A DNA stretch of 64,000 nucleotides from Parafrigoribacterium mesophilum (GCF_039652555.1 NZ_JBDJAF010000005.1:1-64000); one strand, 5' to 3'; counted from the first letter of the stretch, positions 24,771 to 33,676 are shown. Notes: generated from the sequence alone by a model not told the origin. Program-made: numbers and translations.

Positions 24771-25757
24771 ATGACATTTCGAAAGACACTGACCGGGCTG
24801 GTCGTCCTCGCCCTGAGCGTGACCATCGCCGGTTGTAGCACCACCGCCACGCCGCAGAAAACACCAGCCGGCAACGATGACCCAGTGCGGGTCGGATACA
24901 TCTCCTATGGCGAAAGCACGACCTACGTGCACACGATCACCAAGGGCATCGAGGATGCTGCCAAGAAGAACAACGTGGACGTCATCGTCTGCGACTCGGC
25001 GCAAGACGCGGAGAAGGCACTGCAGTGCGCCATCCGGTTCAAGCAGCAGAACGTGCAGGGGATCATCAACTACCAGGGTGATGCCACCGCCGCCGAGCGA
25101 ATCTGCGCTCAGGGGCCGGACGTGCCCGTCATCGCCATCACGGTGCACCAGAAGCCCTGCGAGACGTCGTGGACCGGGGCCGACAACGCCGTGGCCGGAA
25201 ACATCGCAGGCAAGGCGCTCGGCGAGTACTTCAAGTCCAAGTTCAACTGCGAATACGACGCCTTCGTGGCCGTCGAGGTGACCGCTACCGGCAAGGCCGG
25301 AATCGATCGCATCGGCGGATACAAGGATGGATTCTCCTCGGTGTGCGGCGACATCAAGAACCTCAAGGCCTTCGATTCCAAGGCCGATGCCCAGATCGCC
25401 CGCTCCAACATGACGGACATTCTCACGTCGCTGCCGAACGCCAAGCGAATCATCATCGTCGGCATGGCCGACGGCCTGGTGCTCGGTGCGATCTCCGCGG
25501 CTGCCTCAGCGAACCGCCTCGACCAGGTCTACGCATCCGCCCAGGGCCTGGACGCAAGCGGGGTCTGCGCGATGAGGAAGTACCCGGACTCCTGGATCGG
25601 CGACACCGCCTACTTCCCCGAGAACTACGGCAACGTCGTCATTCCGGCGATCATGAAGGCGATCAAGGGCGACAAGCTCCCCGAGGTGCTGCCCGCAAAG
25701 GCGGAATTCGTCACCCCCGCCACGGTCGACAAGTACTACGCCGACGTCAAGTGCTGA
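24771..25757 (+). CDS. Sugar-type ABC transporter substrate-binding lipoprotein
   Basis: About 328 residues. An N-terminal lipoprotein signal (KTLTGLVVLALSVTIAGC, lipobox TIAGC near residue 22) precedes a periplasmic-binding-protein type I fold of the RbsB family: VRVGYISYGESTTYVHTI, TKGIEDAAKKNNVDVIVCDS, GADNAVAGNIAGKALGEYF and KRIIIVGMADGLVLGA. It would capture a sugar, polyol or other small hydrophilic compound outside the membrane. ATG 24771 is preceded by AAAGGTG. It is followed by a hairpin and then by the ATPase and permease of the same importer. Confidence 0.86.
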   Translation: MTFRKTLTGLVVLALSVTIAGCSTTATPQKTPAGNDDPVRVGYISYGESTTYVHTITKGIEDAAKKNNVDVIVCDSAQDAEKALQCAIRFKQQNVQGIINYQGDATAAERICAQGPDVPVIAITVHQKPCETSWTGADNAVAGNIAGKALGEYFKSKFNCEYDAFVAVEVTATGKAGIDRIGGYKDGFSSVCGDIKNLKAFDSKADAQIARSNMTDILTSLPNAKRIIIVGMADGLVLGAISAAASANRLDQVYASAQGLDASGVCAMRKYPDSWIGDTAYFPENYGNVVIPAIMKAIKGDKLPEVLPAKAEFVTPATVDKYYADVKC

Positions 25758-25797
25758 CGGATCTGGGAACCCCGGCTGAGCGCTAGCCGGACAACAC

Positions 25798-25838
25798 GGG
25801 GTATGGGCGGGACGCCACCGGCATCCCGCCCACACCCC
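25798..25838 (+). terminator. Intercistronic hairpin between binding-protein and ATPase genes
   Basis: ggggtatgggcggga and tcccgcccacacccc pair over 14 of 15 positions, with a further small gcc/ggc stem in the loop. Hairpins at this spot in ABC importer operons commonly act as partial terminators or mRNA stabilisers, making more binding protein than ATPase. Confidence 0.6.
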
Positions 25839-25878
25839 GGAAACACCTCGTGAGACTGCAAGAGAAGGGATTGGTCAG

Positions 25879-27399
25879 ATGAGCATCGACACCGCCGTTG
25901 ATGGCGACATCGCACCATTCGTGTTGCACGCCCGCAATATCCACAAATCGTTCAACGGCGTCGAAGTGCTGCACGGCGTGGACCTCGACATCGTCGGGGG
26001 GCGCACGCTGGCCCTGCTCGGGGAGAACGGCGCCGGAAAATCCACGCTCGTGCGGGTGATCGCAGGAGATCATCGTCCGGATGCCGGCACCCTGGAGGTC
26101 AACGGCGAGACCAACCGGGGGTTCGACCCGATCACTGCCAAGGCGGCAGGCGTGCGGATGGTGTTCCAGGAATTCACCGACGCACCGATGCTCAGCGTGG
26201 CCGAAAACATCAGTCTGGGGCGCTGGCCCGCCCGGCACGGCGTGGTCAGCTGGCCGAAACTGCGCAGGCGCGCGGTCGAGATCCTCGACGACCTGGAGGT
26301 GGACCTGGATCCGGACGCCCTGGTCGGCACCCTGCGGGTGGGGGAGCGGCAGATCTGTGAGATCGCCCGCGCCCTCGCGGACAACGGCAAATGCCTGATC
26401 CTCGACGAACCCACGGCGGCGCTGTCCTCCAGCGAGTCGGAACAGCTGTTCGGCAACATCCGGCGGCTGCAGGCCAAGGGCGTCGCGATCATCTACATCA
26501 CCCACCGCCTGGACGAGGTGGCGAAAATCGCCGACGACCTGGTCGTTCTTCGTAACGGCGAGGTGACCCTCAGCGGGGCCGTGGCCGGCACATCTCGCCG
26601 TGAGATCGTCACCGCGATGGTCGGGCGGCAGCTCGACGACGTCAGAAGGCCGGACAACGCGGGGGAACTGGTCGAAAGCGGGCCGGCGTTGGCGCTCCGA
26701 AACGCTTCCAGCTCGCCGGCTTTCGACGGCGTGCACCTGGATGTGAGACCAGGCGAGGTGGTGGCGCTGTACGGAAAGATCGGCAGCGGCATCGCGGAAC
26801 TGGCCGATGCCGTGTTCGGCATGCGGGCGATGGATGGCGGAGAACTCGCGATCGCCGACTCTCCGGCGAGGTTCGCTCATCCGCGGGCCGCGATCGAGGC
26901 CGGAATCGCATATCTGCCGGGTGACCGGCAGCGGCAGGGCGCATTCATGAACCGACCGGTGACCGAGAACCTCGCTGCCGCGTCCTGGTCGCGATTGGCT
27001 ACCGGCGGTGTGCTGACCGAGCGCCGGGAACGCGGCGTCTTCCAGCGATGGCAGGACCGCCTGCGAATCGCGCTGAGCGACGCCGGCCAGCCCATTGCCA
27101 CCCTTTCCGGCGGCAACCAGCAGAAGGTGCTGCTCGCTCGCTGGCTGGAACGGGGCTCCAAGGTGCTCGTACTCGTGGAGCCGACCAGGGGCGTCGATGT
27201 CGGATCCCGCCAGGACATTTACCGGGTGATCCGGGAGCAGGCAGCCGCCGGTGCGGCGGTGCTGATCGTCACCAGCGACCACGAGGAAGTCGTCCAGGTG
27301 GCCGACCGTGCGGTCGTCATGGTTTCCGGCCGCGTCACGAACGAACTCGCTCCTTCCGACATCACCACTGAACGACTCATTGACGAAGCCGCCGGCTGA
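25879..27399 (+). CDS. Sugar-type ABC transporter ATP-binding protein (two ABC domains, RbsA-like)
   Basis: A 506-residue tandem ATPase. Domain 1 is complete: Walker A GENGAGKST at residues 48-56, signature VGERQICEIARALAD, Walker B LILDEPTAAL and a His switch in YITHRLDE. Domain 2 is degenerate, as is usual for RbsA proteins: the Walker A region reads GKIGSGIAEL, while the signature LSGGNQQKVLLARWL is intact. In its Walker B the expected Asp is replaced by Val (LVLVEPTRGVDVGS, Glu at 434). It energises uptake with the permease at 27399. The ATG has an AGAAGGG ribosome site, and the gene ends overlapping the permease start (TGATG). Confidence 0.9.
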   Translation: MSIDTAVDGDIAPFVLHARNIHKSFNGVEVLHGVDLDIVGGRTLALLGENGAGKSTLVRVIAGDHRPDAGTLEVNGETNRGFDPITAKAAGVRMVFQEFTDAPMLSVAENISLGRWPARHGVVSWPKLRRRAVEILDDLEVDLDPDALVGTLRVGERQICEIARALADNGKCLILDEPTAALSSSESEQLFGNIRRLQAKGVAIIYITHRLDEVAKIADDLVVLRNGEVTLSGAVAGTSRREIVTAMVGRQLDDVRRPDNAGELVESGPALALRNASSSPAFDGVHLDVRPGEVVALYGKIGSGIAELADAVFGMRAMDGGELAIADSPARFAHPRAAIEAGIAYLPGDRQRQGAFMNRPVTENLAAASWSRLATGGVLTERRERGVFQRWQDRLRIALSDAGQPIATLSGGNQQKVLLARWLERGSKVLVLVEPTRGVDVGSRQDIYRVIREQAAAGAAVLIVTSDHEEVVQVADRAVVMVSGRVTNELAPSDITTERLIDEAAG

Positions 27400-28454
27400 T
27401 GAACACTACGAAAGATTTGAACAACATGGCCAACTTCTCCAACACGGGCAAGACAACTTCTCCCGACCTCTCACTTCCCGGCGGCACCCGGACCAGCGGG
27501 GCCACGGCCGCCCGAAGAACCCGCTGGAAGTTCCCGGAGGTAGGCGTTCTGGTCCTGGTGCTGATCGCACTCTGTGTCTACTTCTCGGTGACGTCGCCGT
27601 ACTTCTTCGCCGGCGGAAACCTGATCAGCATCCTCGAGGCCAGCGCGATTACCGGCATCATCGCGATCCCGGGAACGATGCTCTTGATCGCCGGTCAGTT
27701 CGACCTGTCCGTCGGTTCCGCCACGGCGTTCTGCGGCGTCATCATGGCCTCCTTGATCGGCGACCACGGCGCCTTGATCGCCGTGCTGGTCGCGCTGGCC
27801 GCCGGTCTGCTCATCGGCCTGTTCAACGGGTTCCTGGTCACCATCGTCGGGGTCAACGCGCTGATCACAACGCTCGGAATGCTCGCCGTGCTGCGCGGCC
27901 TGGCGTTGGTTCTGGCCGGCGGTCAGACCGTGTCGTTCAGCGGCTTCGAAGAACTCGGCATGAGCCGGCCGCTGCTGGGCATTCCGCTGCCGGCCCTGCT
28001 GTTCATCATCCTGCTGATCCTGGCGGCGCTGATCATGCGCTTCACGGTCTTCGGCCGCTCGCTCTACGCCGTCGGCTCCAACCCGATCGCGGCGCGACTG
28101 ACCGGCATCCGGTCACGCTGGGTGCTGATCGTCGCCTTCGTCGGCTCGGGCCTTGCCGCGGCGCTCGCCGGGATGATCCTCAGTTCCCAACTCGGCGGCG
28201 GATCACCGAACGCGGCCAGCGGCCTGGAACTGTCCGTGATCACCGCGATCATTCTCGGCGGCGCCAGCCTGCACGGTGGTCGAGGAACGATCCTGGGCAC
28301 GCTGGTCGGTCTGCTCGTCATCGCCGTGCTCAACAACGGACTGGTGCTGCTGGGCATCAGTTCCTTCTATCAGGACGTGGCCAGAGGCACGCTGCTCATC
28401 GCGGCGATCAGCTTTGACCAGATCCGCGGACGTTTCATGCGGCGGTCCCGGTGA
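27399..28454 (+). CDS. Sugar-type ABC transporter permease (RbsC-like)
   Basis: A 351-residue membrane protein of the branched-chain/ribose permease family. After a polar N-terminus of about 45 residues come eight to ten helices, with family features GTMLLIAGQFDLSVGSA (TM3 loop), NALITTLGMLAVLRGLALV and FGRSLYAVGSNPIAARLTGI, the ATPase-coupling loop. The ATG at 27399 shares its A with the ATPase stop TGA. A second ATG nine codons on (MANFSN) is an alternative start. It is the third transporter gene of the rightward operon. Confidence 0.88.
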   Translation: MNTTKDLNNMANFSNTGKTTSPDLSLPGGTRTSGATAARRTRWKFPEVGVLVLVLIALCVYFSVTSPYFFAGGNLISILEASAITGIIAIPGTMLLIAGQFDLSVGSATAFCGVIMASLIGDHGALIAVLVALAAGLLIGLFNGFLVTIVGVNALITTLGMLAVLRGLALVLAGGQTVSFSGFEELGMSRPLLGIPLPALLFIILLILAALIMRFTVFGRSLYAVGSNPIAARLTGIRSRWVLIVAFVGSGLAAALAGMILSSQLGGGSPNAASGLELSVITAIILGGASLHGGRGTILGTLVGLLVIAVLNNGLVLLGISSFYQDVARGTLLIAAISFDQIRGRFMRRSR

Positions 28455-28492
28455 TGTGACTGCTGGAGGCGCGGTGTGATCCGCGCGATTAT

Positions 28493-28503
28493 TTGATTAT
28501 CAA
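28493..28503 (+). promoter_or_regulatory. Small palindrome before the GntR regulator gene
   Basis: ttgat-t-atcaa is a perfect 11-base palindrome 18 bases before the regulator's ATG. A six-bp hairpin (gcgcgg/ccgcgc, 28469-28486) precedes it. It may be an autoregulatory operator; it only partly resembles the 12-base sites at 24375 and 24590. Confidence 0.35.
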
Positions 28504-28521
28504 TCGACGTTGGAGCAACTC

Positions 28522-29376
28522 ATGACTAATTCTCTCGGCACGCACGCGAACACCCGGTCGGGTGAGCGCATCGATGACCCCGCATCAAGCACCACCGCGG
28601 CGCCTCCGGTGTTCGCCCAGAGGACCAACGGCCGCTCCCAGGGCGTCACGGAACGAGTCGTGGACGAACTGAAGTCATACATCGAGTCCAACGACCTGAA
28701 ACCCGGCGCCAAGCTGCCCCCGGAACGGGTGTTCATCGAGCAACTGAACGTGAGCCGGTCCTCGCTGCGGGAAGCCCTCCGCATCCTCTCGACAATCGGG
28801 ATGGTCGACGTGCGGCACGGCGACGGAATGTACGTGGCGTCCACGAGCGAAACAGTCACCGCCAACTCGGCGGCGATCTTCGACGCCACGGAGCAATACG
28901 CCCTGCGGAACCTGATCGAGACCCGCATGGGGATCGAACTTGCCGCGGTCACCGCCGCCACGGAGCGCGCGTCCGACGAAGACCTCGAGGGGCTTGCGCA
29001 GTTCCTCGACGATCAGGAACGCGAACTGGCCGAGAATCCGAACTTCAGCTGGGAACCGCTCGGATTCGAAATGGCCATCGTCGAGTTGACCGCGAACAGC
29101 TGGCTGTACGACGTCGAGTCGATGCTTCGAGAGGCATGGATCGGACTGTCGAGCGGTCTGCGCACCAGTGTCGGCCGGCACCACGAGTGGCAGGCGGAAC
29201 ACCACGCGATCCTCGCGTCCATGCGGTCCCGCAACGTGACCCAGGCGCAGCGGCTCGTCATCGCCCATCTCAGCCTCGAGCGGTTCGAGGAAGACATGGA
29301 ACGGCGGGCGAATCGCTTGAAGAAGTCCGCCAAGCGCGCCAAGCGCAAGTCCAAGGAAGCAGGAAAGGTCTCATGA
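28522..29376 (+). CDS. GntR-family transcriptional regulator, FCD (FadR-type) subfamily
   Basis: About 284 residues. The N-terminal winged helix-turn-helix is at roughly residues 40-105: VTERVVDELKSYIESNDL, KLPPERVFIEQLNVSRSSLREALRIL and GMVDVRHGDGMYVAS. The C-terminal FCD effector-binding bundle follows (LRNLIETRMGIELAAVTAA, WQAEHHAILASMRSRN with the metal-binding His region). A very basic tail (NRLKKSAKRAKRKSKEAGK) is unusual. It probably binds a pathway acid and controls both divergent operons. ATG 28522 is preceded by TTGGAG, which could itself serve as a TTG start four codons earlier. It overlaps the next gene by four bases. Confidence 0.88.
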   Translation: MTNSLGTHANTRSGERIDDPASSTTAAPPVFAQRTNGRSQGVTERVVDELKSYIESNDLKPGAKLPPERVFIEQLNVSRSSLREALRILSTIGMVDVRHGDGMYVASTSETVTANSAAIFDATEQYALRNLIETRMGIELAAVTAATERASDEDLEGLAQFLDDQERELAENPNFSWEPLGFEMAIVELTANSWLYDVESMLREAWIGLSSGLRTSVGRHHEWQAEHHAILASMRSRNVTQAQRLVIAHLSLERFEEDMERRANRLKKSAKRAKRKSKEAGKVS

Positions 29377-30857
29377 GCACGGTGGATGAACGGCAGGACT
29401 TCGCAAGCTACGAGCTGTTCATCGACGGTTCGTGGGAACCCTCGAGCGATGGCCGGAGAATCGAACGCACCAGCCCCAGCGACGGACGGCTGATCGGAAG
29501 CTACGCACGAGCCACCCTCCAGGACGTCGACCGTGCCGTCGCCGCAGCTCGTCGGGCCTTCGACGACCGGGCGTGGGCCACCCTGGCCGCACCGAAACGG
29601 GCGGGGCTCCTCAGGAAGATTTCCGAACTGCTCATCGAGCGTGCCGACGACATCGGTCGGCGCATCAGCCTGGAGCTCGGCAAACCGATCGCCCTGGCGC
29701 GCAATGAGGTCGTGCTCACCGCCGAGGTGTTCGAGTATTACGCGGCACTCACGCTGGACCAGCGCAGTGACCTCGTGTCCCGGCACACTCCGAGCGCCCT
29801 CGGTCTGGTGCTCAAGGAGCCGGTGGGCGTGGTGGCGATGATCACCCCGTGGAACTTCCCACTCCTGCTGCTGTCCTGGAAGGTGGCCCCCGCCCTGGCC
29901 GCCGGATGCACCATGGTGGCCAAGCCCGCCAGTTCGACGCCGGGAAGCGCACTGGACCTGGCCGCGGTCATCCGCGACGCCGGCGTGCCGGACGGCGTGT
30001 ACAACGTGCTCACCGGCAGCGGTGCCGAGATCGGTATCGCCCTCGTCGAGCACGAGGGTGTCGACAAGGTGGCCTTCACCGGCTCGACGGAGGTGGGCCG
30101 CACCGTGATGACCTCGGCCGCCGGCACGATGAAGAAGATCAGCCTGGAACTCGGCGGCAAGTCCCCGAACATCATCTTCGCCGACGCCAACCTCAAGCTC
30201 GCGGTCCGTAACGCCTACTGGGGCATCTTCCTCAACACCGGCCAGGCATGCCAGGCCGGCAGCAGAGTGCTGGTTCAGCGTGAGATCCACGACGAATTCG
30301 TGGCCGCGCTGGTGGAGATGACGAAGAAGAGCAGAGTCGGCGACCCCCTCGACGAGCAAACCATGATCGGCCCGCTCGTCGACCAGGGCCAGCTCAACAC
30401 CGTGATGGGCTACATCGACCAGGGGCTTGAGAGCGGCGCGGTTCTGGTCGCCGGCGGCAAGCGGCTCGCTGGCGACCTCGAGAAGGGGCTGTTCGTGGAG
30501 CCGACCATCTTCGACGACGTGGATCGAGGTGCCTCGATCTTCCAGGAGGAGATCTTCGGCCCGGTCCTGTCGATTACGACGTTCGACACCATCGACGACG
30601 CGGTGCGGCTCGCCAACGATTCGTCGTTCGGCCTGGCCGCCTCGATCTGGAGCTCGAACATCGACACCGCGATCAACACCGCGAAGCGGATCCAATCCGG
30701 CACAGTGTGGATCAACGCGTACCACGATGCCGGATTGCCGTTCGTGATGCCGATGGGCGGATACAAGGGCAGCGGAATAGGCCGTGAACTGGGCCGGGAG
30801 GGACTCGATCAGTACTACGAGACCAAAGCGGTTCACATCCGGCTCGGGAAGGACTGA
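29373..30857 (+). CDS. NAD(P)-dependent aldehyde dehydrogenase
   Basis: A 494-residue ALDH-superfamily enzyme. Motifs are VAMITPWNFPLLLLSWK, KPASSTPGSALDLA (with Lys of the cofactor site), FTGSTEVGRTV, LELGGKSPNIIF (general-base Glu) and NTGQACQAGSRV containing the catalytic Cys; the C-terminus has EEIFGPVLSI. It would oxidise an aldehyde released in the pathway, for example by the aldolase-like pair downstream, to an acid. ATG 29373 overlaps the regulator stop (ATGA) and has AGGAAAGG upstream, so regulator and enzyme are co-translated. Confidence 0.9.
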   Translation: MSTVDERQDFASYELFIDGSWEPSSDGRRIERTSPSDGRLIGSYARATLQDVDRAVAAARRAFDDRAWATLAAPKRAGLLRKISELLIERADDIGRRISLELGKPIALARNEVVLTAEVFEYYAALTLDQRSDLVSRHTPSALGLVLKEPVGVVAMITPWNFPLLLLSWKVAPALAAGCTMVAKPASSTPGSALDLAAVIRDAGVPDGVYNVLTGSGAEIGIALVEHEGVDKVAFTGSTEVGRTVMTSAAGTMKKISLELGGKSPNIIFADANLKLAVRNAYWGIFLNTGQACQAGSRVLVQREIHDEFVAALVEMTKKSRVGDPLDEQTMIGPLVDQGQLNTVMGYIDQGLESGAVLVAGGKRLAGDLEKGLFVEPTIFDDVDRGASIFQEEIFGPVLSITTFDTIDDAVRLANDSSFGLAASIWSSNIDTAINTAKRIQSGTVWINAYHDAGLPFVMPMGGYKGSGIGRELGREGLDQYYETKAVHIRLGKD

Positions 30858-30931
30858 CAAAGAGGACAGTCGCTTTATTCCGCACACCAGCCGCACATCA
30901 TCAGCACGTCACTAATCCGTTGGAGAACCAA

Positions 30932-32086
30932 ATGCAGACCATTGAACAACAAGCGCAACTAGCGTCCAAGACCTCGACCATCGAACGCATCGAGGTCATT
31001 CCGATCCGAGTGCCACTGGTCAAGAGATTCCAGGGCAGCCACTACTCGATGACCAACCGGTGCACGATCGTGACGCGCTTGTACACCGACGACGGACTGG
31101 TCAGCGAGGTGTACAACGGGGACACGGATGCCGAGCAGGACGTGATCGTGGGGATCATCCGGAACGAGATCGTGCCGCAGCTGATCGGACGCAACGCGTT
31201 CAACATCGAGGGTTGCTGGGAGGCGATGCTGCCGCCGACCTACGACATTCTGCGCGACCGGTCGCTGGCGCTGCAGGCGATCGCCTGTGTGGACTCGGCC
31301 CTGTGGGACGTCGTCGGCAAGGCCGTCAACACGCCGCTGTACCAGTTGTGGGGCGGCTACCGGGACTCTCTGCCCGCGATCTGCATCGGCGGGTACTACA
31401 GCGACGACCTCGATGACGTCGCCCGGCAGATCGAACAGTACAAGGAGCTCGGTTTCGCCGGCTGCAAATTCAAGATCGGACGGCTGTCGCCGGAGGATGA
31501 CGCACACCGCACCGAGCTGGCCCGCCAGGCCGCCGGAGACGATTTCGTTCTCATGGTCGATGCCAATCAAGGCTTCACCCGGCGGGAGGCCATCCGGTAC
31601 GCGCGGCTCACCGAACACCTGGACATCCGGTGGTTCGAAGAGCCGGTGCAGTGGCTGAACGACCACCTGTCGATGCGGGACGTCCGACTCACCTCGGGCA
31701 TGCAGGTCACCGCCGGCCAGAGCGAAGACTCGCGCGCCGGGCTTCGCGACCTGATCGCCTCCGGAGCGGTGGACGCCTGCAACGCCGATGCCAGTTGGAT
31801 CGGCGGCCCGAGCGAATGGCGCAGAGTGGCGGCTGTGGCGTCCATGTACGAAGTGGAAATGGCCCACCACGAAGAGCCCCAGATCTCCGCTCACCTGCTC
31901 GCCTCGATCGCGCACGGCACCTACCTGGAAACGTTCTCTCCGGACCGCGACCCGCTGTTCTGGAACATCATCGCCAACCGCCAGGAATTCAAGAACGGCG
32001 ACTACGCCGTTCCGCAGGGTGCCGGCTTCGGACTCGAGCTGGATTGGGACTACGTGAACCGGTACCGCTCGGAACGCTCCGAATGA
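30932..32086 (+). CDS. Enolase-superfamily enzyme (mandelate racemase/muconate lactonizing type)
   Basis: About 384 residues. The N-terminal capping domain precedes a TIM barrel with Lys179-Phe-Lys181 (KxK motif), metal ligands Asp210 (VDANQ), Glu236 (WFEEP) and Glu265 (GQSED), and an end-of-strand His at 312/313 (MAHHEEPQ). A KxK base plus a His is typical of the mandelate racemase subgroup, whose members racemise or dehydrate 2-hydroxy acids and acid sugars through a Mg-stabilised enolate. Substrate unknown. ATG 30932 is preceded by TTGGAGAACC; the TTG in that sequence is an alternative start. It overlaps the thiolase-like gene by ATGA. Confidence 0.87.
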   Translation: MQTIEQQAQLASKTSTIERIEVIPIRVPLVKRFQGSHYSMTNRCTIVTRLYTDDGLVSEVYNGDTDAEQDVIVGIIRNEIVPQLIGRNAFNIEGCWEAMLPPTYDILRDRSLALQAIACVDSALWDVVGKAVNTPLYQLWGGYRDSLPAICIGGYYSDDLDDVARQIEQYKELGFAGCKFKIGRLSPEDDAHRTELARQAAGDDFVLMVDANQGFTRREAIRYARLTEHLDIRWFEEPVQWLNDHLSMRDVRLTSGMQVTAGQSEDSRAGLRDLIASGAVDACNADASWIGGPSEWRRVAAVASMYEVEMAHHEEPQISAHLLASIAHGTYLETFSPDRDPLFWNIIANRQEFKNGDYAVPQGAGFGLELDWDYVNRYRSERSE

Positions 32087-33243
32087 CCATCGGAAACGGG
32101 ATCGCCGTCGTCGGGACGGGGGAGTCGGATCGGATCGGCGACGTGCGTGACAAGTCGGCGATGCAGATGCACGCCGAGGCTGCCGCGAACGCGTTGGAGA
32201 ACGCCAATCTGGCTCTGACCGATGTTGATGCGCTGTTCACCTGCGGCGTCGACTTCATGCCGACGCTCATGGTTGCGGAATATTTGGGGCTGAAGCCCAA
32301 GTATTCCAGCAGCAATTCGATTGGCGGTTCCTCCTTCGTCGCCCACCTGCACGAGGCGGCACGGGCGATCACCGCCGGGTATTGCGAGGTGGCGCTGATC
32401 ACCCACGGTGAGACCAGGCGCTCGAACCGCAGGCGCGGCGTGTCGGTGCGACCGGCGCACGATGACCCGTGGCTGCCGGACTGGCAGTGGGAGCGCATCT
32501 ACGGTGTGCAGTCGCCGCCCGCCGCCTACGCGCTCGCCGCGACCCGGCACATGCACCAATACGGCACCACGAGCGAAAACCTCGCCGAGATCGCGGTGGC
32601 GACCCGGGCGTGGGCCAGGCTCAACCCGATGGCGTTCAAACGCGATCCGCTCAGCATCGACGACGTGATGTCGTCGCCGTGGCTGGTCTATCCGTTTCAT
32701 CCGCTGGATTGCTGCCTGGTCACCGACGCCGGCGGTGCGGTGGTGCTGACGTCGACCTCGCGCGCGCGCACGCTGGGAGTGCCGGTGGTGGAAATCCTCG
32801 GTTCCTCCGTGGCCCACACCCATTACGGAATCTCGCAGATGCCCGACCTCTGCGTCACTCCGGCGGCGCAGACCGGCGCAGAAGCGTTCCGGCAGGCCGG
32901 GGTGACGCCGGCGGATGTCGATGTCGCGCAGCTTTACGACTCGTTCACCTATACCGTGCTGGTCACCCTGGAAGACCTCGGCTTCTGCGCCAAGGGCGAG
33001 GGGGGCGACTTCGTCAGCGGGCAGCGGACCGCGCCGGGCGGCGAATTTCCGCTCAACACCAGCGGCGGCGGACTCTCCTACAACCATCCGGGCATGTTCG
33101 GCATGTTCCTGATGATCGAGGCGGTGCGGCAATTGCGCCAGGAATGCGGAGAGCGTCAGGTGCACAACCCGGAGATAGCGCTGGTGAACGCCATGGGGGG
33201 CTATCTGTCCAGTGCCGCCACGGCGATTCTCGGGAGGGTCTGA
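32083..33243 (+). CDS. Thiolase-like (SCP-x/Ltp2-type) protein lacking the nucleophilic Cys, probable retro-aldolase subunit
   Basis: A 386-residue thiolase-fold protein. At the position of the nucleophilic Cys in true thiolases it has SIGGSSF (about residues 79-85). It keeps YDSFTYTVLVTLEDLGFC (Tyr285 and following), then SGGGLSYNHPGMFG near 327-340. Loss of the Cys together with a conserved Tyr and the YNHPG segment is what is seen in Ltp2-type steroid side-chain aldolases, which work as a complex with a DUF35 protein; a DUF35 protein is encoded one base downstream. I infer retro-aldol cleavage of a 3-hydroxyacyl-CoA to a shorter acyl-CoA and an aldehyde or ketone. Co-translation with both neighbours is likely. 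Confidence 0.82.
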   Translation: MTIGNGIAVVGTGESDRIGDVRDKSAMQMHAEAAANALENANLALTDVDALFTCGVDFMPTLMVAEYLGLKPKYSSSNSIGGSSFVAHLHEAARAITAGYCEVALITHGETRRSNRRRGVSVRPAHDDPWLPDWQWERIYGVQSPPAAYALAATRHMHQYGTTSENLAEIAVATRAWARLNPMAFKRDPLSIDDVMSSPWLVYPFHPLDCCLVTDAGGAVVLTSTSRARTLGVPVVEILGSSVAHTHYGISQMPDLCVTPAAQTGAEAFRQAGVTPADVDVAQLYDSFTYTVLVTLEDLGFCAKGEGGDFVSGQRTAPGGEFPLNTSGGGLSYNHPGMFGMFLMIEAVRQLRQECGERQVHNPEIALVNAMGGYLSSAATAILGRV

Positions 33244-33244
33244 C

Positions 33245-33676
33245 ATGGCCGACATCCAGAGCTTGCTCGCACCGTCGATCTCACCAGCCCCCGAAGCCGC
33301 ACCGTTCTGGGAGGCAGCGGACCGCCATGAACTGCTGCTGCCCTTCTGCGGCACGTGTGAGCAATTCTTCTTTTACCCGCGGACGCTGTGTCCGGTCTGC
33401 GGCTCCAGAGACGTGCAATGGCGTCCTGCCTCGGGACGCGGCCGGCTCTATACCTTCTGCATCCAGTACCGCAATTCGGTGCCGGGGCTGGAAAAGGCTG
33501 TGCCGTTCGTGACCGCGATGGTGCAACTGGACGAGGGCCCTCGGCTTATGACCTTCCTGATCGGAATCGAGCCGGATCCGAAGGCCATCGTGTGCGACAT
33601 GCCGGTGGAGCTGGACTTCCTCGACCTTCACGGCGGGCACAGTCTTCCGGTTTTTCGGCCAGCGCGTAGTTCTTAG
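33245..33676 (+). CDS. DUF35 zinc-ribbon/OB-fold protein, partner of the thiolase-like protein
   Basis: A 143-residue acyl-CoA-associated OB protein. An N-terminal helix (PFWEAADRHELLLPFCGTC) leads into a CxxC...CxxC rubredoxin-like zinc ribbon (FCGTCEQFFFYPRTLCPVCGS) and an OB-fold (GRGRLYTFCIQYR, VTAMVQLDEGPRLMTFLIG). These proteins assemble with Ltp2/SCP-x thiolase-like enzymes and are needed for their activity in the characterised steroid aldolase. ATG 33245 has GGGAGGG upstream and follows the thiolase stop by one base. Confidence 0.85.
   Translation: MADIQSLLAPSISPAPEAAPFWEAADRHELLLPFCGTCEQFFFYPRTLCPVCGSRDVQWRPASGRGRLYTFCIQYRNSVPGLEKAVPFVTAMVQLDEGPRLMTFLIGIEPDPKAIVCDMPVELDFLDLHGGHSLPVFRPARSS

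Noticed and set aside
25783..27282. A 499-codon open frame on the minus strand
   Set aside because: Antisense to the importer ATPase, whose Walker and signature motifs are clear.
28469..28486. Strong terminator after the permease gene
   Set aside because: The stem is only six bases with no T-tract; the regulator and following genes could still be read through.
29013..30896. A 627-codon open frame on the minus strand
   Set aside because: Antisense to the aldehyde dehydrogenase gene. Composition is rich in Arg, Gly and His without family signatures.
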